In this document: positions 1 through 8,451 of the stretch, piece after piece | Position numbering within the stretch: the stretch's first letter is position 1 | Layout of the letters: the number at the start of each line of letters is the position of its first letter | Assembly: GCF_900103135.1 (NCBI RefSeq) | Contig: NZ_FNGO01000011.1 | Location: 1 to 64,000, forward strand | Direction: 5' to 3' | Length of the DNA stretch: 64,000 nucleotides | Source of the DNA: Halarsenatibacter silvermanii | GTDB taxonomy: Bacteria > Bacillota > Halanaerobiia > Halanaerobiales > Halarsenatibacteraceae | The notes under the pieces: generated by a model | What the model was told of the DNA's origin: nothing | What the model saw: the letters and a program-made list of their open reading frames with translations, nothing else | The model's database searches: none | Program-made: the position numbers and the translations under genes

Positions 1-1
1 G

Positions 2-46
2 TTTGAGCAGCAGGCCTATGGGCTGGAGCAGGACAGGGATGGATAG
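2..46 (+). CDS. C-terminal tail of an upstream gene (partial)
   Basis: The second reading frame is open from the window edge to a TAG at 44-46 and reads FEQQAYGLEQDRDG. It stops 1 base before the ATG of the next small ORF, a spacing typical of coupled genes. Only 14 residues are visible and no family can be assigned. It could be a chance open frame. Confidence 0.3.
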   Translation, partial: FEQQAYGLEQDRDG

Positions 47-47
47 A

Positions 48-287
48 ATGTCACGTTTGAGAGCCTTCAGATTCAACGGTGGTAACAGGAATGATATTTT
101 AGAGCTTATCAGACGTAATAGACGAGAAAAAAGAATTGAAGAAACTGTCAAAAAAGTTGCTGGCGGCGGCACATATCAAAGCAGCAGCCTAACCAGTGCT
201 CTTGGTGAAAGAAAGCAAAACATTCCCGCCCTGAAAAAGGGGGAGAGAAACGCAATTTATCATCTTATGAAGGGGGCATCGAGATAA
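48..287 (+). CDS. small basic protein of unknown function
   Basis: This is a 79-residue ORF starting MSRLRAFRF and ending KGASR. ATG at 48 is preferred because a purine-rich GGACAGGG lies at 31-38 and an upstream frame ends at 46. The frame itself stays open to the window edge, so a longer protein is possible. The product is rich in Arg and Lys, with a helical stretch around residues 14-35 (DILELIRRNRREKRIEE) and a glycine-rich GGG turn. I see no signal peptide, membrane segment or known motif. No function is proposed. Confidence 0.45.
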   Translation: MSRLRAFRFNGGNRNDILELIRRNRREKRIEETVKKVAGGGTYQSSSLTSALGERKQNIPALKKGERNAIYHLMKGASR

Positions 288-362
288 TATTTTCATGGGG
301 GGGAGTCCTCTTTTTATTCCCCAACCCACATTTACTTGACATCGTCTTTAATCTTTGATTAC

Positions 363-391
363 TTTACAGGCCAGGTTTATTATGATAGAAT
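363..391 (+). promoter_or_regulatory. promoter of the riboflavin operon
   Basis: TTTACA (363-368) and TAGAAT (386-391) are separated by 17 bases, each one base from the sigma-A consensus. Transcription would start near 398, about 35 bases before the FMN aptamer. Confidence 0.65.
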
Positions 392-432
392 AAGGTCGTA
401 ATAGAAATTATCTATTTTTATAATTAAATACG

Positions 433-547
433 AAGCTGACGGGGAGTGGTGAAATTCCATACCGGTGGTAAAAGTCCACGAACCCTTGCAGGGTTGATCT
501 GGTGAGATTCCAGAACCGACAGTTATAGTCTGGAAGAAAGTTGGCTT
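433..547 (+). ncRNA. FMN riboswitch (RFN element)
   Basis: The conserved RFN core is recognisable: GGTGAAATTCC near 448, ACCGGTGGTAAAAGTCC near 461, GATTCCAGAACCGACAG near 506 and ATAGTCTGGAAGAAAG near 525. The closing stem P1 is formed by 433-440 (AAGCTGAC) with 540-547 (GTTGGCTT), using two G-U pairs. The aptamer sits between a good promoter and a terminator hairpin ahead of ribD. FMN binding should therefore favour termination and lower riboflavin synthesis. Because ribD, ribE, ribBA, ribH and thiN follow with short gaps, the switch probably controls all of them. Confidence 0.95.
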
Positions 548-560
548 ATCAATATGCCTT

Positions 561-588
561 CCTTCCCGGGAAGGTTTTTGTCTTTTTT
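561..588 (+). terminator. riboswitch-controlled terminator before ribD
   Basis: CCTTCCCGGGAAGG (561-574) is a perfect palindrome followed by TTTTTGTCTTTTTT. It lies just 3' of the FMN aptamer and 17 bases before the ribD ATG, the usual place of the expression platform. The stem must lose its central pairs to form a loop. Confidence 0.7.
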
Positions 589-605
589 AGAAAGGGAGAT
601 TATTT

Positions 606-1742
606 ATGTCAGATAGAAATAATGGCGAACTCAAAAGTCATAGAAGATTTATGGATAGGGCCCTGGAGCTGGCCAGCCGGGGAGCTGGATTTGTAAGTCC
701 AAATCCTATGGTCGGTGCAGTTGTGGTAAAGGACAACAAGATTATCGGTGAGGGATATCATGAAGAATACGGCGAAAATCATGCCGAAGTCAATGCTCTG
801 GAAGATGCGGGAAGCGAAGCCAGAGGGGCTGTGCTTTATGTAACTCTCGAACCCTGCAGTCATTACGGCAAAACCCCTCCCTGTACAAAAAGCATACAGG
901 AGTCAGGAATTGAAAGAGTTGTTATAGCCAACCGCGACCCCAACCCCGGAGTAGCCGGCGAGGGCTGTTCTGTTTTGCGCGAGGCTGGAATAGAGCTGAT
1001 AGAGGGAGTGCTTTCTGAGCGGGCTAAAAAACTCAATGAAATTTTTTTCAGTTTTATAAAGAAAAAAAGGCCCTTTATAGTCCAAAAAGCTGCTCAGACT
1101 CTGGATGGTTATCTGGCAGCTTCTTCCGGAGACTCCAAATGGATTACGGGAAAAGAAGCCAGAAGTTATGGTCACAAATTAAGACACAGGCTTGATTCTG
1201 TGCTGGTCGGCGGAAAGACCGTCATCGAAGATGATCCCCGATTGAGCGTTAGAGACTATAAAGGCAGAAAAAGTCAGCCTGTTAAGATCATTGCAGCGGG
1301 CAGTACTATTATTCCCACCCGGGCTTCTTTGTTTTCCGCGGAAGGAGAAGAGGTTTTGATCTTTGCAGAATCAAAGGCTGCTGACCGAATGAAAGATGAA
1401 TTTGCCTCGAAAAATGATATCTCGGTTTTTGCCACCGAGGTTGAGGAGGGCAAACTCAATCTGCGGGAAATCGTGGAAGTTCTTTATCAGCGCGATATTA
1501 GCAGCGTTTTAATAGAAGGCGGGGGCAGGATCAATCATTCTTTTCTTCAGGACAATTTAATCGACAAATATTATTTCTTCATAGCTCCCAAAATTTTGGG
1601 TGGAAGCGATGGAACTTCTGTATATTCCGGTTCAGCTCCGCCGATTATAGAATCAGCAGCCGACCTGGAAATAACAGATCAGATCCAAATCGGCAACGAT
1701 ATGATGATAGAAGCCTATCCGCAGGAGAGCACCCAACCTTAA
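606..1742 (+). CDS. ribD: bifunctional riboflavin biosynthesis deaminase/reductase RibD
   Basis: RibD carries out two successive steps from the GTP-derived pyrimidine: deamination of diaminohydroxyphosphoribosylaminopyrimidine and NADPH-dependent reduction of the ribosyl side chain. The N-terminal cytidine-deaminase-like domain (about residues 12-155) has the zinc site HAEVNAL (His59, catalytic Glu61) and PCSHYGKTPPC (Cys84, Cys93). The reductase domain follows to about residue 370, with the GGG motif in LIEGGGRINHSF. The length of 378 residues is normal. ATG 606 follows AAAGGGAG at 591-598. It is the first gene of the FMN-riboswitch operon and is 16 bases from ribE. Confidence 0.97.
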   Translation: MSDRNNGELKSHRRFMDRALELASRGAGFVSPNPMVGAVVVKDNKIIGEGYHEEYGENHAEVNALEDAGSEARGAVLYVTLEPCSHYGKTPPCTKSIQESGIERVVIANRDPNPGVAGEGCSVLREAGIELIEGVLSERAKKLNEIFFSFIKKKRPFIVQKAAQTLDGYLAASSGDSKWITGKEARSYGHKLRHRLDSVLVGGKTVIEDDPRLSVRDYKGRKSQPVKIIAAGSTIIPTRASLFSAEGEEVLIFAESKAADRMKDEFASKNDISVFATEVEEGKLNLREIVEVLYQRDISSVLIEGGGRINHSFLQDNLIDKYYFFIAPKILGGSDGTSVYSGSAPPIIESAADLEITDQIQIGNDMMIEAYPQESTQP

Positions 1743-1758
1743 AAAAGAGGTGAAAATT

Positions 1759-2430
1759 TTGTTTACCGGAATTATTAGAGAGGTCGGCAGAGTCAACAGT
1801 GTTTTTCGCAGCGGCAGCAGTTTTCAGATCAGCCTCAGGGCAAAAACGGTGACTGAAGGCTTGAGAAGAGGAGACAGCATAGCCGTCAACGGGGTGTGTC
1901 TTACCGTGGTTGATTTCGACAAAAATAATTTTTCGGCTGATGTTACACCGGAGACTTTAAGACATACCAACCTGGAAAAACTCACCCCGGGGGATCCTGT
2001 TAATCTGGAACCTTCGGTCGGACCTGAGGATCTTTTTGATGGGCATATAGTTACCGGACACATAGATGATGTAGGGGAATATATCGGTTACAGCGAGGAA
2101 AAAAATTCTCGGGTCGTAGAAATAGAGTATCCTTCTTCCCTGGAGCCCTATCTGGTCAAAAAAGGTTCGATTGCAGTCAATGGGATCAGTCTGACTCTGG
2201 CAGATATTAAAGAAAACAGCTTCACGGTATCATTAATTCCAGAAAGCTGGAGGGCGACAACTTTCGCTGAAATAAGACCGGGGGCTCAGGTTAATCTCGA
2301 AAGCGATATTATCGGCAAATATGTGGTGAGTACTGTTGAAAAATTCCTGGCCGGTAATAAAGAAGCTGAAGATGAAATGGATGCTGATGGTCTCAGCAGG
2401 GATGTACTGAAGAAAAATAATTTTATTTAA
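1759..2430 (+). CDS. ribE: riboflavin synthase alpha chain
   Basis: This enzyme dismutates two 6,7-dimethyl-8-ribityllumazine molecules to riboflavin. The protein begins MFTGIIREVG, the hallmark N-terminus of the family, if TTG 1759 is the start. AAGAGGTG at 1745-1752 is then spaced 6 bases upstream, so the nearby GTG at 1750 is part of the ribosome site rather than the start. Two homologous lumazine-binding barrels occupy about residues 1-95 and 96-190, each with an AVNGVCLTV- or AVNGISLTL-like motif. The tail is acidic and about 25 residues longer than the catalytic core needs. It is the second gene of the rib operon. Confidence 0.96.
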   Translation: MFTGIIREVGRVNSVFRSGSSFQISLRAKTVTEGLRRGDSIAVNGVCLTVVDFDKNNFSADVTPETLRHTNLEKLTPGDPVNLEPSVGPEDLFDGHIVTGHIDDVGEYIGYSEEKNSRVVEIEYPSSLEPYLVKKGSIAVNGISLTLADIKENSFTVSLIPESWRATTFAEIRPGAQVNLESDIIGKYVVSTVEKFLAGNKEAEDEMDADGLSRDVLKKNNFI

Positions 2431-2448
2431 ACCGCGAGGAGGAAGAAA

Positions 2449-3651
2449 ATGGATTCCATTGATCAGGCCATTGATGATATCAGAGACGGTAAAATGGTGG
2501 TAGTGGTTGATGATGAGGATCGTGAAAACGAGGGAGATCTGGTCATGGCTGCCGAGAAGGCTGACACCGAAAAAGTTAATTTCATGATCAAAAAGGCCAG
2601 AGGCCTTGTCTGTACTCCCATGAAGGAAGAAAGAATCAACGAGCTCGAAATTCCCATGATGACCGATGAAAACAGCGACCCTCATGAAACAGGCTTTACC
2701 GTCTCCGTCGATCACGTTTCCACCGACACCGGAATTTCTGCTGAAGAAAGAGCAAAGACAATCCAGGAACTTGTTAATCCAGAAGCGGAGCCGGAGGACT
2801 TTAACAAACCGGGACATGTCTTTCCACTGATGGGGCGAAAAGGGGGTGTGCTGCGCAGAGCAGGTCACACCGAAGCAGCTATAGATTTATCAAGGCTGGC
2901 CGGTCTCAAACCCGCAGGAGTTATCTGTGAGATAATCAAGGATGATGGTACCATGGCTCGCATGCCGGCTCTCGAGGAGTTTGCCGATAAATATGATTTG
3001 ACGCTGGTCAGCATAGCTGATTTGATTAAGTATCGCAAAACCAGAGAAAAACTGATAAATCTGGAAGCGGAAGCGGTTCTGCCCACTGATTTTGGTGAGT
3101 TTGATATAAAGGTTTATTCTACCATCGTAGATGAACTCGAGCATGTTGCTCTCATCAAAGGAGAAGTCGAAGGCAAAGAGGATATAATGGCCAGGGTGCA
3201 TTCGGAATGCCTGACCGGAGATGTTCTCCATTCGTGTAGATGTGACTGCGGCGAACAGCTGGAACAGGCACTAAAAATGATCGAGGAGGAAGGTGAAGGT
3301 GTTCTTTTGTATATGCGCCAGGAAGGAAGGGGAATAGGACTGGCCAACAAAATTAAAGCCTATGATCTGCAGGATCAGGGGCTGGATACGGTAGAAGCCA
3401 ATATTGAGCTTGGCTTTCCTCCTGATCTCAGAGATTATGGTATAGGGGCTCAGATAATGCTGGATCTGGGTTTGAGCTCGATAAAACTTATAACCAATAA
3501 TCCCAAAAAGCTTGTGGGGCTGGAAGGGTACGGTCTGGAAGTCACGGAAAGAATACCTATCGAGGTTGATCCTAAAAGGGAAAATGTCTGTTATTTGAAG
3601 ACAAAGAAGGATAAAATGGGCCATTATCTTTCGGAGATTGAAGAACAATAA
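2449..3651 (+). CDS. ribBA: bifunctional DHBP synthase / GTP cyclohydrolase II
   Basis: The enzyme supplies both precursors of riboflavin: 3,4-dihydroxy-2-butanone 4-phosphate from ribulose 5-phosphate, and the pyrimidine from GTP. The N-terminal domain (about 1-200) has the [11 protein letters not shown] metal and substrate motif at residues 21-31. The C-terminal GTP cyclohydrolase II domain has the zinc ligands Cys254, Cys265 and Cys267 ([15 protein letters not shown]) and the catalytic RQEGRGIGL motif. The length of 400 residues fits full fusions. ATG 2449 follows GAGGAGG. The gene is 18 bases from ribE. Confidence 0.97.
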   Translation: MDSIDQAIDDIRDGKMVVVVDDEDRENEGDLVMAAEKADTEKVNFMIKKARGLVCTPMKEERINELEIPMMTDENSDPHETGFTVSVDHVSTDTGISAEERAKTIQELVNPEAEPEDFNKPGHVFPLMGRKGGVLRRAGHTEAAIDLSRLAGLKPAGVICEIIKDDGTMARMPALEEFADKYDLTLVSIADLIKYRKTREKLINLEAEAVLPTDFGEFDIKVYSTIVDELEHVALIKGEVEGKEDIMARVHSECLTGDVLHSCRCDCGEQLEQALKMIEEEGEGVLLYMRQEGRGIGLANKIKAYDLQDQGLDTVEANIELGFPPDLRDYGIGAQIMLDLGLSSIKLITNNPKKLVGLEGYGLEVTERIPIEVDPKRENVCYLKTKKDKMGHYLSEIEEQ

Positions 3652-3707
3652 TACAATATTGACCGCTGCAGATAGAAATTAAATCAAAAAATTGAGGAGG
3701 CTAAACA

Positions 3708-4172
3708 ATGGGAAGAGTGATTGAAGGCGATCTAAATGGTGAAGGTATTGAGGCGGGCGTGGTGATATCCAGATATAATGATTTTATTACCGGAAATTTG
3801 CTCGAGGGTGCGAAGGATGCGATGATCAGACATGGGGTGGATGAGGATGACATCGATGTAGCCTGGGTTCCAGGATCTTTCGAAATTCCTATGGCAGCAA
3901 ATAAAATGGTTGATTCGGGTAGATATGATGGAGTTATATGTCTGGGAGCTGTTATTCGCGGTGATACTCCTCATTTTGAGTACGTATCCTCAGAGGTTTC
4001 CAAGGGCATCGCCAAAATAGGCCTGGACGCTGATATACCTGTAACCTTTGGTATACTGACGACTGATACCATAGAACAGGCAGTGGAAAGAGCAGGAACC
4101 AAGGCTGGAAACAAGGGTTTCGAAGCTGCAGTTAGTATGCTGGAGATGGCCAATCTAATGAAAAATATATAA
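3708..4172 (+). CDS. ribH: 6,7-dimethyl-8-ribityllumazine synthase
   Basis: RibH condenses 3,4-dihydroxy-2-butanone 4-phosphate with the ribitylamino-pyrimidine to give lumazine, the substrate of riboflavin synthase. Diagnostic motifs are SRYNDFIT (about 21), PGSFEIP (55-61), [14 protein letters not shown] with catalytic His89, and [11 protein letters not shown]. The length of 154 residues is typical of the shell-forming enzyme. ATG 3708 follows GAGGAGG at 3693-3699. It is the last riboflavin gene of the operon. Confidence 0.97.
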   Translation: MGRVIEGDLNGEGIEAGVVISRYNDFITGNLLEGAKDAMIRHGVDEDDIDVAWVPGSFEIPMAANKMVDSGRYDGVICLGAVIRGDTPHFEYVSSEVSKGIAKIGLDADIPVTFGILTTDTIEQAVERAGTKAGNKGFEAAVSMLEMANLMKNI

Positions 4173-4176
4173 TATC

Positions 4177-4881
4177 GTGATGGAAGAGAAAAATAAGGAT
4201 GAAAACGGTTCCAGGCTGAAAAAAGCTGCTCTAGTTTTAAACGGCAAACCTGAGAGCAAAATTTCTCTGCAGAATCGCCTGAATGAGGAGGATTATGATG
4301 AGATAATAGCAGCTGACGGGGGGGCGAAGATACTTTGGGATATAGAAGTCAGTCCTGATCTGGTGATAGGAGATATGGACTCGCTTTCCCAGGAGGCCAT
4401 CTCTGAACTGAAAGATAAAGGGAGCAAAATTTCATCATTTCCCCCGGAAAAGGATGAGACAGATGCAGAATTAAGCCTGCAGTATTGTTCCCGGCAGGAA
4501 ATAGAGTCAGTGGATATACTTTCCGCTCTGGGAGGCAGAGTTGATCAGCAGATCGCAAATATATTCCTCCTGGAACTCGCGGAAAAGCTGGATCTTAAGG
4601 CTGTACTTCTGGACGGGGGGCTGGAGATAGGATTGGTAGGGAAAAAAACCGTCTTCAAAGATTGTGAGGGAGCCCGTCTATCTCTGCTGCCGCTGGATAA
4701 AATAGCCGGCAGGATCAAAATTGAAGGCTGCAAATATAACGCCAGCGAGATCGAGCTCAAAAGATACAGGACAAGAGGATTGAGCAATTTGATAACTTCT
4801 GAGCTGGCGCTGGTGGAGAATCAGAAGGGCACGCTGGTATATATGATCGATAAAAAACACGGAAAATTTAATAGTGATTAA
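4177..4881 (+). CDS. thiN: thiamine pyrophosphokinase
   Basis: The enzyme transfers pyrophosphate from ATP to thiamine to form thiamine diphosphate. Family motifs are AADGGAKIL (about 46), PDLVIGDMDSL (about 60) and DETDAELSLQY (about 89). The C-terminal beta domain follows. The start is unsure: GTG 4177 and ATG 4180 are adjacent, neither has a Shine-Dalgarno sequence, and the first 15 residues are unlike the family. It starts 5 bases after ribH, so it probably depends on translational coupling within the FMN-regulated operon. In B. subtilis thiN also lies just before rpmB, but there the upstream genes are rpe and cpgA, not rib genes. Confidence 0.9.
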   Translation: MMEEKNKDENGSRLKKAALVLNGKPESKISLQNRLNEEDYDEIIAADGGAKILWDIEVSPDLVIGDMDSLSQEAISELKDKGSKISSFPPEKDETDAELSLQYCSRQEIESVDILSALGGRVDQQIANIFLLELAEKLDLKAVLLDGGLEIGLVGKKTVFKDCEGARLSLLPLDKIAGRIKIEGCKYNASEIELKRYRTRGLSNLITSELALVENQKGTLVYMIDKKHGKFNSD

Positions 4882-4894
4882 AATATCACAATAA

Positions 4895-4911
4895 CTGAAG
4901 ACAAGAAGATC
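4895..4911. repeat. isolated end of the small mobile element family
   Basis: CTGAAGACAAGAAGATC is identical over 17 bases to the right end of the intact element at 59107-59201. The preceding TATCACAATAA is only weakly like the rest of that arm, and no left arm is found nearby. It is probably a decayed or deleted copy sitting between thiN and the shared terminator. Confidence 0.6.
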
Positions 4912-4925
4912 TTAAAATAAATATA

Positions 4926-4958
4926 CGCCAGGAAAGTTGTTTTCTCTCTTTCCTGGCG
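4926..4958. terminator. bidirectional terminator between thiN and rpmB
   Basis: An 11-bp perfect stem (CGCCAGGAAAG 4926-4936 with CTTTCCTGGCG 4948-4958) closes an 11-base loop. Read on the minus strand it is followed by GTATATTTATTTT, a fair U-tract, so it best ends rpmB transcription. It may also stop the rib-thiN operon. Confidence 0.7.
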
Positions 4959-5011
4959 AATAGTTGTATTGATGAGAAATATTTGCTTTTGAGCGATCGA
5001 TTGTTCGCTGG

Positions 5012-5242
5012 CTAGTGAGCCTTTATGATCCTGTTATTTTTTATGCACTGAGTGCAAACTTTGACCCTTTTCTTTTTTCCATCCACCATAGCTTTTACTT
5101 TTTTAAGATTCGGACGCTGAGTTCGCCCTGATTTACCGGTGATATTTTTACCAACACCACCTTCTTTTTTAGCTTGACCCCGTCTAGTTATGGAATTGGC
5201 ATTGTTGCCACCTTTGCCGCATATTTCACAGACTCTGGACAT
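5012..5242 (-). CDS. rpmB: 50S ribosomal protein L28
   Basis: This 76-residue basic protein of the large ribosomal subunit starts MSRVCEICGKGG and carries NITGKSGRTQRPNLKKVK and the C-terminal CTQCIKNNRI. Two CxxC pairs (Cys5/Cys8 and Cys62/Cys65) make it the zinc-binding type. An AGGAGGTG lies just upstream on the minus strand. It is transcribed alone, against its neighbours, exactly as in the B. subtilis thiN-rpmB-yloU region. Confidence 0.95.
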   Translation of the reverse strand: MSRVCEICGKGGNNANSITRRGQAKKEGGVGKNITGKSGRTQRPNLKKVKAMVDGKKKRVKVCTQCIKNNRIIKAH

Positions 5243-5289
5243 AATTTAACACCTCCTGATGAAATCTTTTTTACCGGGATGATAATCGA

Positions 5290-5318
5290 TATATATGATA
5301 TCATACCGAATATGACAA
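5290..5318 (-). promoter_or_regulatory. promoter of rpmB
   Basis: On the minus strand TTGTCA (5318-5313) and TATATA (5295-5290) are spaced 17 bases, about 48 bases upstream of the rpmB ATG. The -10 is two bases from consensus. Confidence 0.45.
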
Positions 5319-5352
5319 TTACAACACGTCAGAAGAATTTTATGCGATTAAT

Positions 5353-5381
5353 TTGCAAGTTTATAATAAGTATTATAGAAT
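5353..5381 (+). promoter_or_regulatory. promoter of the Asp23-fakA-degV operon
   Basis: TTGCAA (5353-5358) and TAGAAT (5376-5381) are spaced 17 bases, ending 54 bases before the Asp23-family start codon. It is divergent from the rpmB promoter. Confidence 0.5.
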
Positions 5382-5435
5382 GAGAATGGTATATGCAACA
5401 AATTATTTTGCAAAGTCAAGATGCGAGGTGAAATT

Positions 5436-5801
5436 ATGAGTACGTCCTGGCAGACGGATCTGGGAAGCGTTATAGTGGAAAAAGAGGTTATAGCCAAAGT
5501 TGCAGGATTGGCTGCAATGGAGTGTTATGGATTGGTCGGCATGTCATCACAAAATGTTCAGGATGGCCTGGCTGATATTTTAGGCTGGGATAATATGACC
5601 AAGGGAGTGACGGTGGAGATAGAAAATAATTCGGTCAGACTTCAGCTTAACATAATCGTTGAGTTCGGAACAAATATAGCTCAGGTTGCCAATAATGCTA
5701 TGCAGAGGGTTAAATACGTCATCCAGGATAAACTGGGTATTGACGTGGAAAAAGTTGATATAAACGTTCAGGGAGTGAGGGTAGAAGATGAGCAGTGGTA
5801 G
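5436..5801 (+). CDS. Asp23/Gls24 family protein (YloU type)
   Basis: This is a 121-residue member of the Asp23/Gls24 family, whose exact role is not established; staphylococcal Asp23 is a membrane-anchored stress protein. The sequence shows the conserved VIAKVAGLAAMECYGLVGM segment near residues 15-35 and the V-x-V-x-V beta region ending NVQGVRVEDE. ATG 5436 is chosen because GAGGTG at 5425-5430 precedes it; the in-frame ATG at 5421 has no ribosome site. Its end overlaps the next gene by 14 bases, the same yloU-yloV pairing found across Firmicutes. Confidence 0.9.
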   Translation: MSTSWQTDLGSVIVEKEVIAKVAGLAAMECYGLVGMSSQNVQDGLADILGWDNMTKGVTVEIENNSVRLQLNIIVEFGTNIAQVANNAMQRVKYVIQDKLGIDVEKVDINVQGVRVEDEQW

Positions 5802-7518
5802 AGATAGGGCTGGCCAGGAAATTGTCGAAGCTCAAAAATTGAAAAAGATGTTTGAGGTTGCCTTACAGCTGCTGGAGAACAAAAAATCCATAGTAAACTC
5901 ATTAAACGTTTTTCCTGTTCCTGATGGAGATACCGGGACCAACATGTTTCTAACCCTGAAAGAAGCCATTGAAGAAATCAATGGCAGCGACTCCGAGCAC
6001 GCGGGTGAAATCTGTCATAAGCTTTCCCGCGGTGCTTTGATGGGGGCGCGGGGAAATTCAGGTGTTATTTTATCCCAGCTTTTAAGGGGTTTTGCTCAGG
6101 AGAATAGAGAAAAAGAAGTGCTGGAAGCCGAGGATTTTGTCAGCGGATTTGACGAAGCTTCTCGAGTCGCCTATAAAGGTGTGTTAAAGCCGGTCGAAGG
6201 AACTATATTGACCGTTTCGCGCAAAGCTGCTGAAGGCGCTCAAAAAGCTCTGGATGAATCGAATGATTTACAATTCATCTTCGAAGAAACCCGGAAAGCA
6301 GCTGAAAAAGCATTGAATAAAACTCCCGAACAACTTTCTGTCCTCAAAGAAGCAGATGTTGTGGATGCAGGGGGGCAGGGTTTTGTTTTTATACTGGAGG
6401 GCATGCTGAGAGCGCTGAAAGGAGAAGAGCCGGTAAAAACCGTAGTTGATATAGAAGATGCTGAAAAAGATCTGGATAAGGATAGTCTGGAGCATACTTA
6501 CTGCACCCAGCTGCTCATAAATCTGGAAAATAATGATGGTCAGCAGCGAATTGATAAGATAAGAAAAGAGCTGAACAATTATGGCAGTTCTCTTATGGTG
6601 GTGGGGTCGGATAATATAATCAAAGTTCATATTCATACCGACCATCCGGGAGTGATACTGGAGAATGCTCTGCGCAGAGGCATGCTGGAAAAGATCAGCA
6701 TAGAAAACATGTATCTGCAGCAGGAAGAAACCCATGAGGATTTTATAGACGGTTTTGAGGCTGATAAGACGACGGCTTCGGGAGTCTCTATCAATAATAA
6801 AGCGGATGCAGGAGAAGCTGCCGGCGAGCATAATTCTATTGAAAACAAATCGAAAAAAAGAGGAATTGTGGCCTGTTCTGCCGGTCAGGGGGTGGCAGAT
6901 ATATTGATGGATCTGGGAGTTGATGAGATAATCAGGGGTGGGCAGTCAATGAATCCCAGCACCAATGATTTTCTTTCGGTTTTAGAGGAGATTCCCTGCG
7001 AAGAAGTGATAATTCTGCCCAACAATAAAAATATTATTTCGGCCGCCCGGCAGGCTGCAGAGCTATGTCAGGAAAAAGAGGTTGAAGTTGTGCCTACCAG
7101 AGCTTTCACCGAGGCCATAGCTTCTCTTCTCGCTTTTGATGATCAGGGAGAGCTAAAGGATATAGTCGAGCAGATGAAGGGAGAGCTGGAGTACGTCAAA
7201 ACTATTGAAATCACTGAAGCAGTTAAGGATTCCAATCTTAAGGATCTTTCAATTGAAGAGGGCGAAGTTATAGGAATAGTGGAAGGAGATATAACCGGCA
7301 AGGGTGAAAATTATCATGATGTAGCTTTAAGAATGGTCAAAGAAAATCATGAATTTGAGGACCTGATTACTATATATTACGGGGAGGAAATCTCCGAAGA
7401 AGAGGCCGAAAAGCTGCAGGAAGAGATAAAAAAATCGCTGGATGATAATTTCGAGCTGGAAGTTGAGATTTACAGCGGCGGACAGCCTCTTTATCCCTAT
7501 ATCATATCTTTAGAGTAG
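5788..7518 (+). CDS. fakA: DAK2-domain fatty acid kinase FakA-like protein
   Basis: The protein (576 residues) has the N-terminal DAK2 kinase domain with NVFPVPDGDTGTNMF at residues 40-54 (metal-binding Asp46, Asp48) and GARGNSGVILSQLLRG. A middle region and a C-terminal YloV-type domain follow. Staphylococcal FakA uses ATP to phosphorylate fatty acids held by a DegV-type FakB partner. A DegV gene lies 22 bases downstream, and plsX, plsY and plsC occur elsewhere in the window, which fits a fatty-acid scavenging role. Assignment as FakA rather than a different DAK2 kinase rests on family and context. About 40 residues near 320-360 are acidic and low in complexity. Confidence 0.88.
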   Translation: MSSGRDRAGQEIVEAQKLKKMFEVALQLLENKKSIVNSLNVFPVPDGDTGTNMFLTLKEAIEEINGSDSEHAGEICHKLSRGALMGARGNSGVILSQLLRGFAQENREKEVLEAEDFVSGFDEASRVAYKGVLKPVEGTILTVSRKAAEGAQKALDESNDLQFIFEETRKAAEKALNKTPEQLSVLKEADVVDAGGQGFVFILEGMLRALKGEEPVKTVVDIEDAEKDLDKDSLEHTYCTQLLINLENNDGQQRIDKIRKELNNYGSSLMVVGSDNIIKVHIHTDHPGVILENALRRGMLEKISIENMYLQQEETHEDFIDGFEADKTTASGVSINNKADAGEAAGEHNSIENKSKKRGIVACSAGQGVADILMDLGVDEIIRGGQSMNPSTNDFLSVLEEIPCEEVIILPNNKNIISAARQAAELCQEKEVEVVPTRAFTEAIASLLAFDDQGELKDIVEQMKGELEYVKTIEITEAVKDSNLKDLSIEEGEVIGIVEGDITGKGENYHDVALRMVKENHEFEDLITIYYGEEISEEEAEKLQEEIKKSLDDNFELEVEIYSGGQPLYPYIISLE

Positions 7519-7540
7519 ACATAACGGGTGGTGAAATACT

Positions 7541-8416
7541 TTGAAAACAGCAGTTTTGACAGACAGCACCTGTGATTTGCCCCGGGAAACAATTGAAGAG
7601 AAGGATTATTTGCATACAATCCCCTTAAATATCAATTTTGCAGAAGAAAAATTTGTCGATAGAGAGGACATTACCCCGGAAGAGTTTTTTGCAAGAATAG
7701 AAGAAACCGGAGAACTTCCTTCTACCTCTCAGCCTTCAGTGGGAGATTTTTTAAAGACTTATGAAGAGCTGGAAAAAGATTATGACCAGATTATTTCCCT
7801 GCATCTTTCCGGTGAGCTGAGCGGCACCCTGAACTCTTCAAAAACTGCTGCTGCCGAGATGGAGGGAGTGGATATAAAAATATTTGATTCCAGATCCGCA
7901 TCTCTGGGACTGGGATTTCAGGTATTATTGACCTGCCGCCTTCTGGAAAACGGATTTTCCTGGCCTGAAATCGAGAAAAATTTAAAGGTCATGAAAACCA
8001 ATACAGGTGTTTTTTTTACCGTGGATGATCTGACCTATCTGGAAAAGGGCGGCAGAATAGGAAAAGCCAGCTCATTGATAGGATCGATACTCAATTTTAA
8101 ACCCTTACTGGAGCTTTCCGGTGACAGTGGTGAGGTAACCCCCCGGGGTAAAGTTCGAGGGAATTCGCGCTTGAGGGAAAAGCTGATAAAAGAGATAGAA
8201 GAAGTTTTTCAGGAGGAAGAAAATGTCTGGCTGGCGATACTTTACGGATCCCGGCAGAGAGAAGCTCTTCTTTTGAAAGAGATGATTGAGAAAAAAGCCG
8301 GGGAGAAGGAGATAGATTTGAGACTTTGGCAGAGAGAAATCAGTCCGGTGCTGGGCTGCCATACCGGCCCTTCTGTTTACGGTCTGGCTTTGACTGCCGG
8401 TGATTTTTTGGCCTGA
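7541..8416 (+). CDS. DegV family protein (FakB-like fatty acid binding)
   Basis: This is a 291-residue DegV-fold protein. TDSTCDLP at the N-terminus, STSQPSVGDF near residue 61 and FTVDDLTYLEKGGRIGKASS near 165 are the family hallmarks. DegV proteins bind a fatty acid and present its carboxylate to FakA. TTG 7541 is the start, preceded by GGGTGGTG at 7526-7533. It directly follows the FakA-like gene, so the two are likely a working pair. Which fatty acid it binds cannot be read from the sequence. Confidence 0.9.
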   Translation: MKTAVLTDSTCDLPRETIEEKDYLHTIPLNINFAEEKFVDREDITPEEFFARIEETGELPSTSQPSVGDFLKTYEELEKDYDQIISLHLSGELSGTLNSSKTAAAEMEGVDIKIFDSRSASLGLGFQVLLTCRLLENGFSWPEIEKNLKVMKTNTGVFFTVDDLTYLEKGGRIGKASSLIGSILNFKPLLELSGDSGEVTPRGKVRGNSRLREKLIKEIEEVFQEEENVWLAILYGSRQREALLLKEMIEKKAGEKEIDLRLWQREISPVLGCHTGPSVYGLALTAGDFLA

Positions 8417-8451
8417 AACTTTAAATTTTACAGGGAAAGGATTGATTTAAA

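Noticed and set aside
293-322. Possible terminator GGGGA...TCCCC before the rib promoter
   Set aside because: The stem is only 5 bp, the T-run is in the loop and not after the stem, and the downstream side is CAACCC.
2233-2868. 211-residue ORF on the minus strand
   Set aside because: It lies fully across ribE and ribBA, whose motifs are clear, has no ribosome site and resembles no family. It is a shadow frame.
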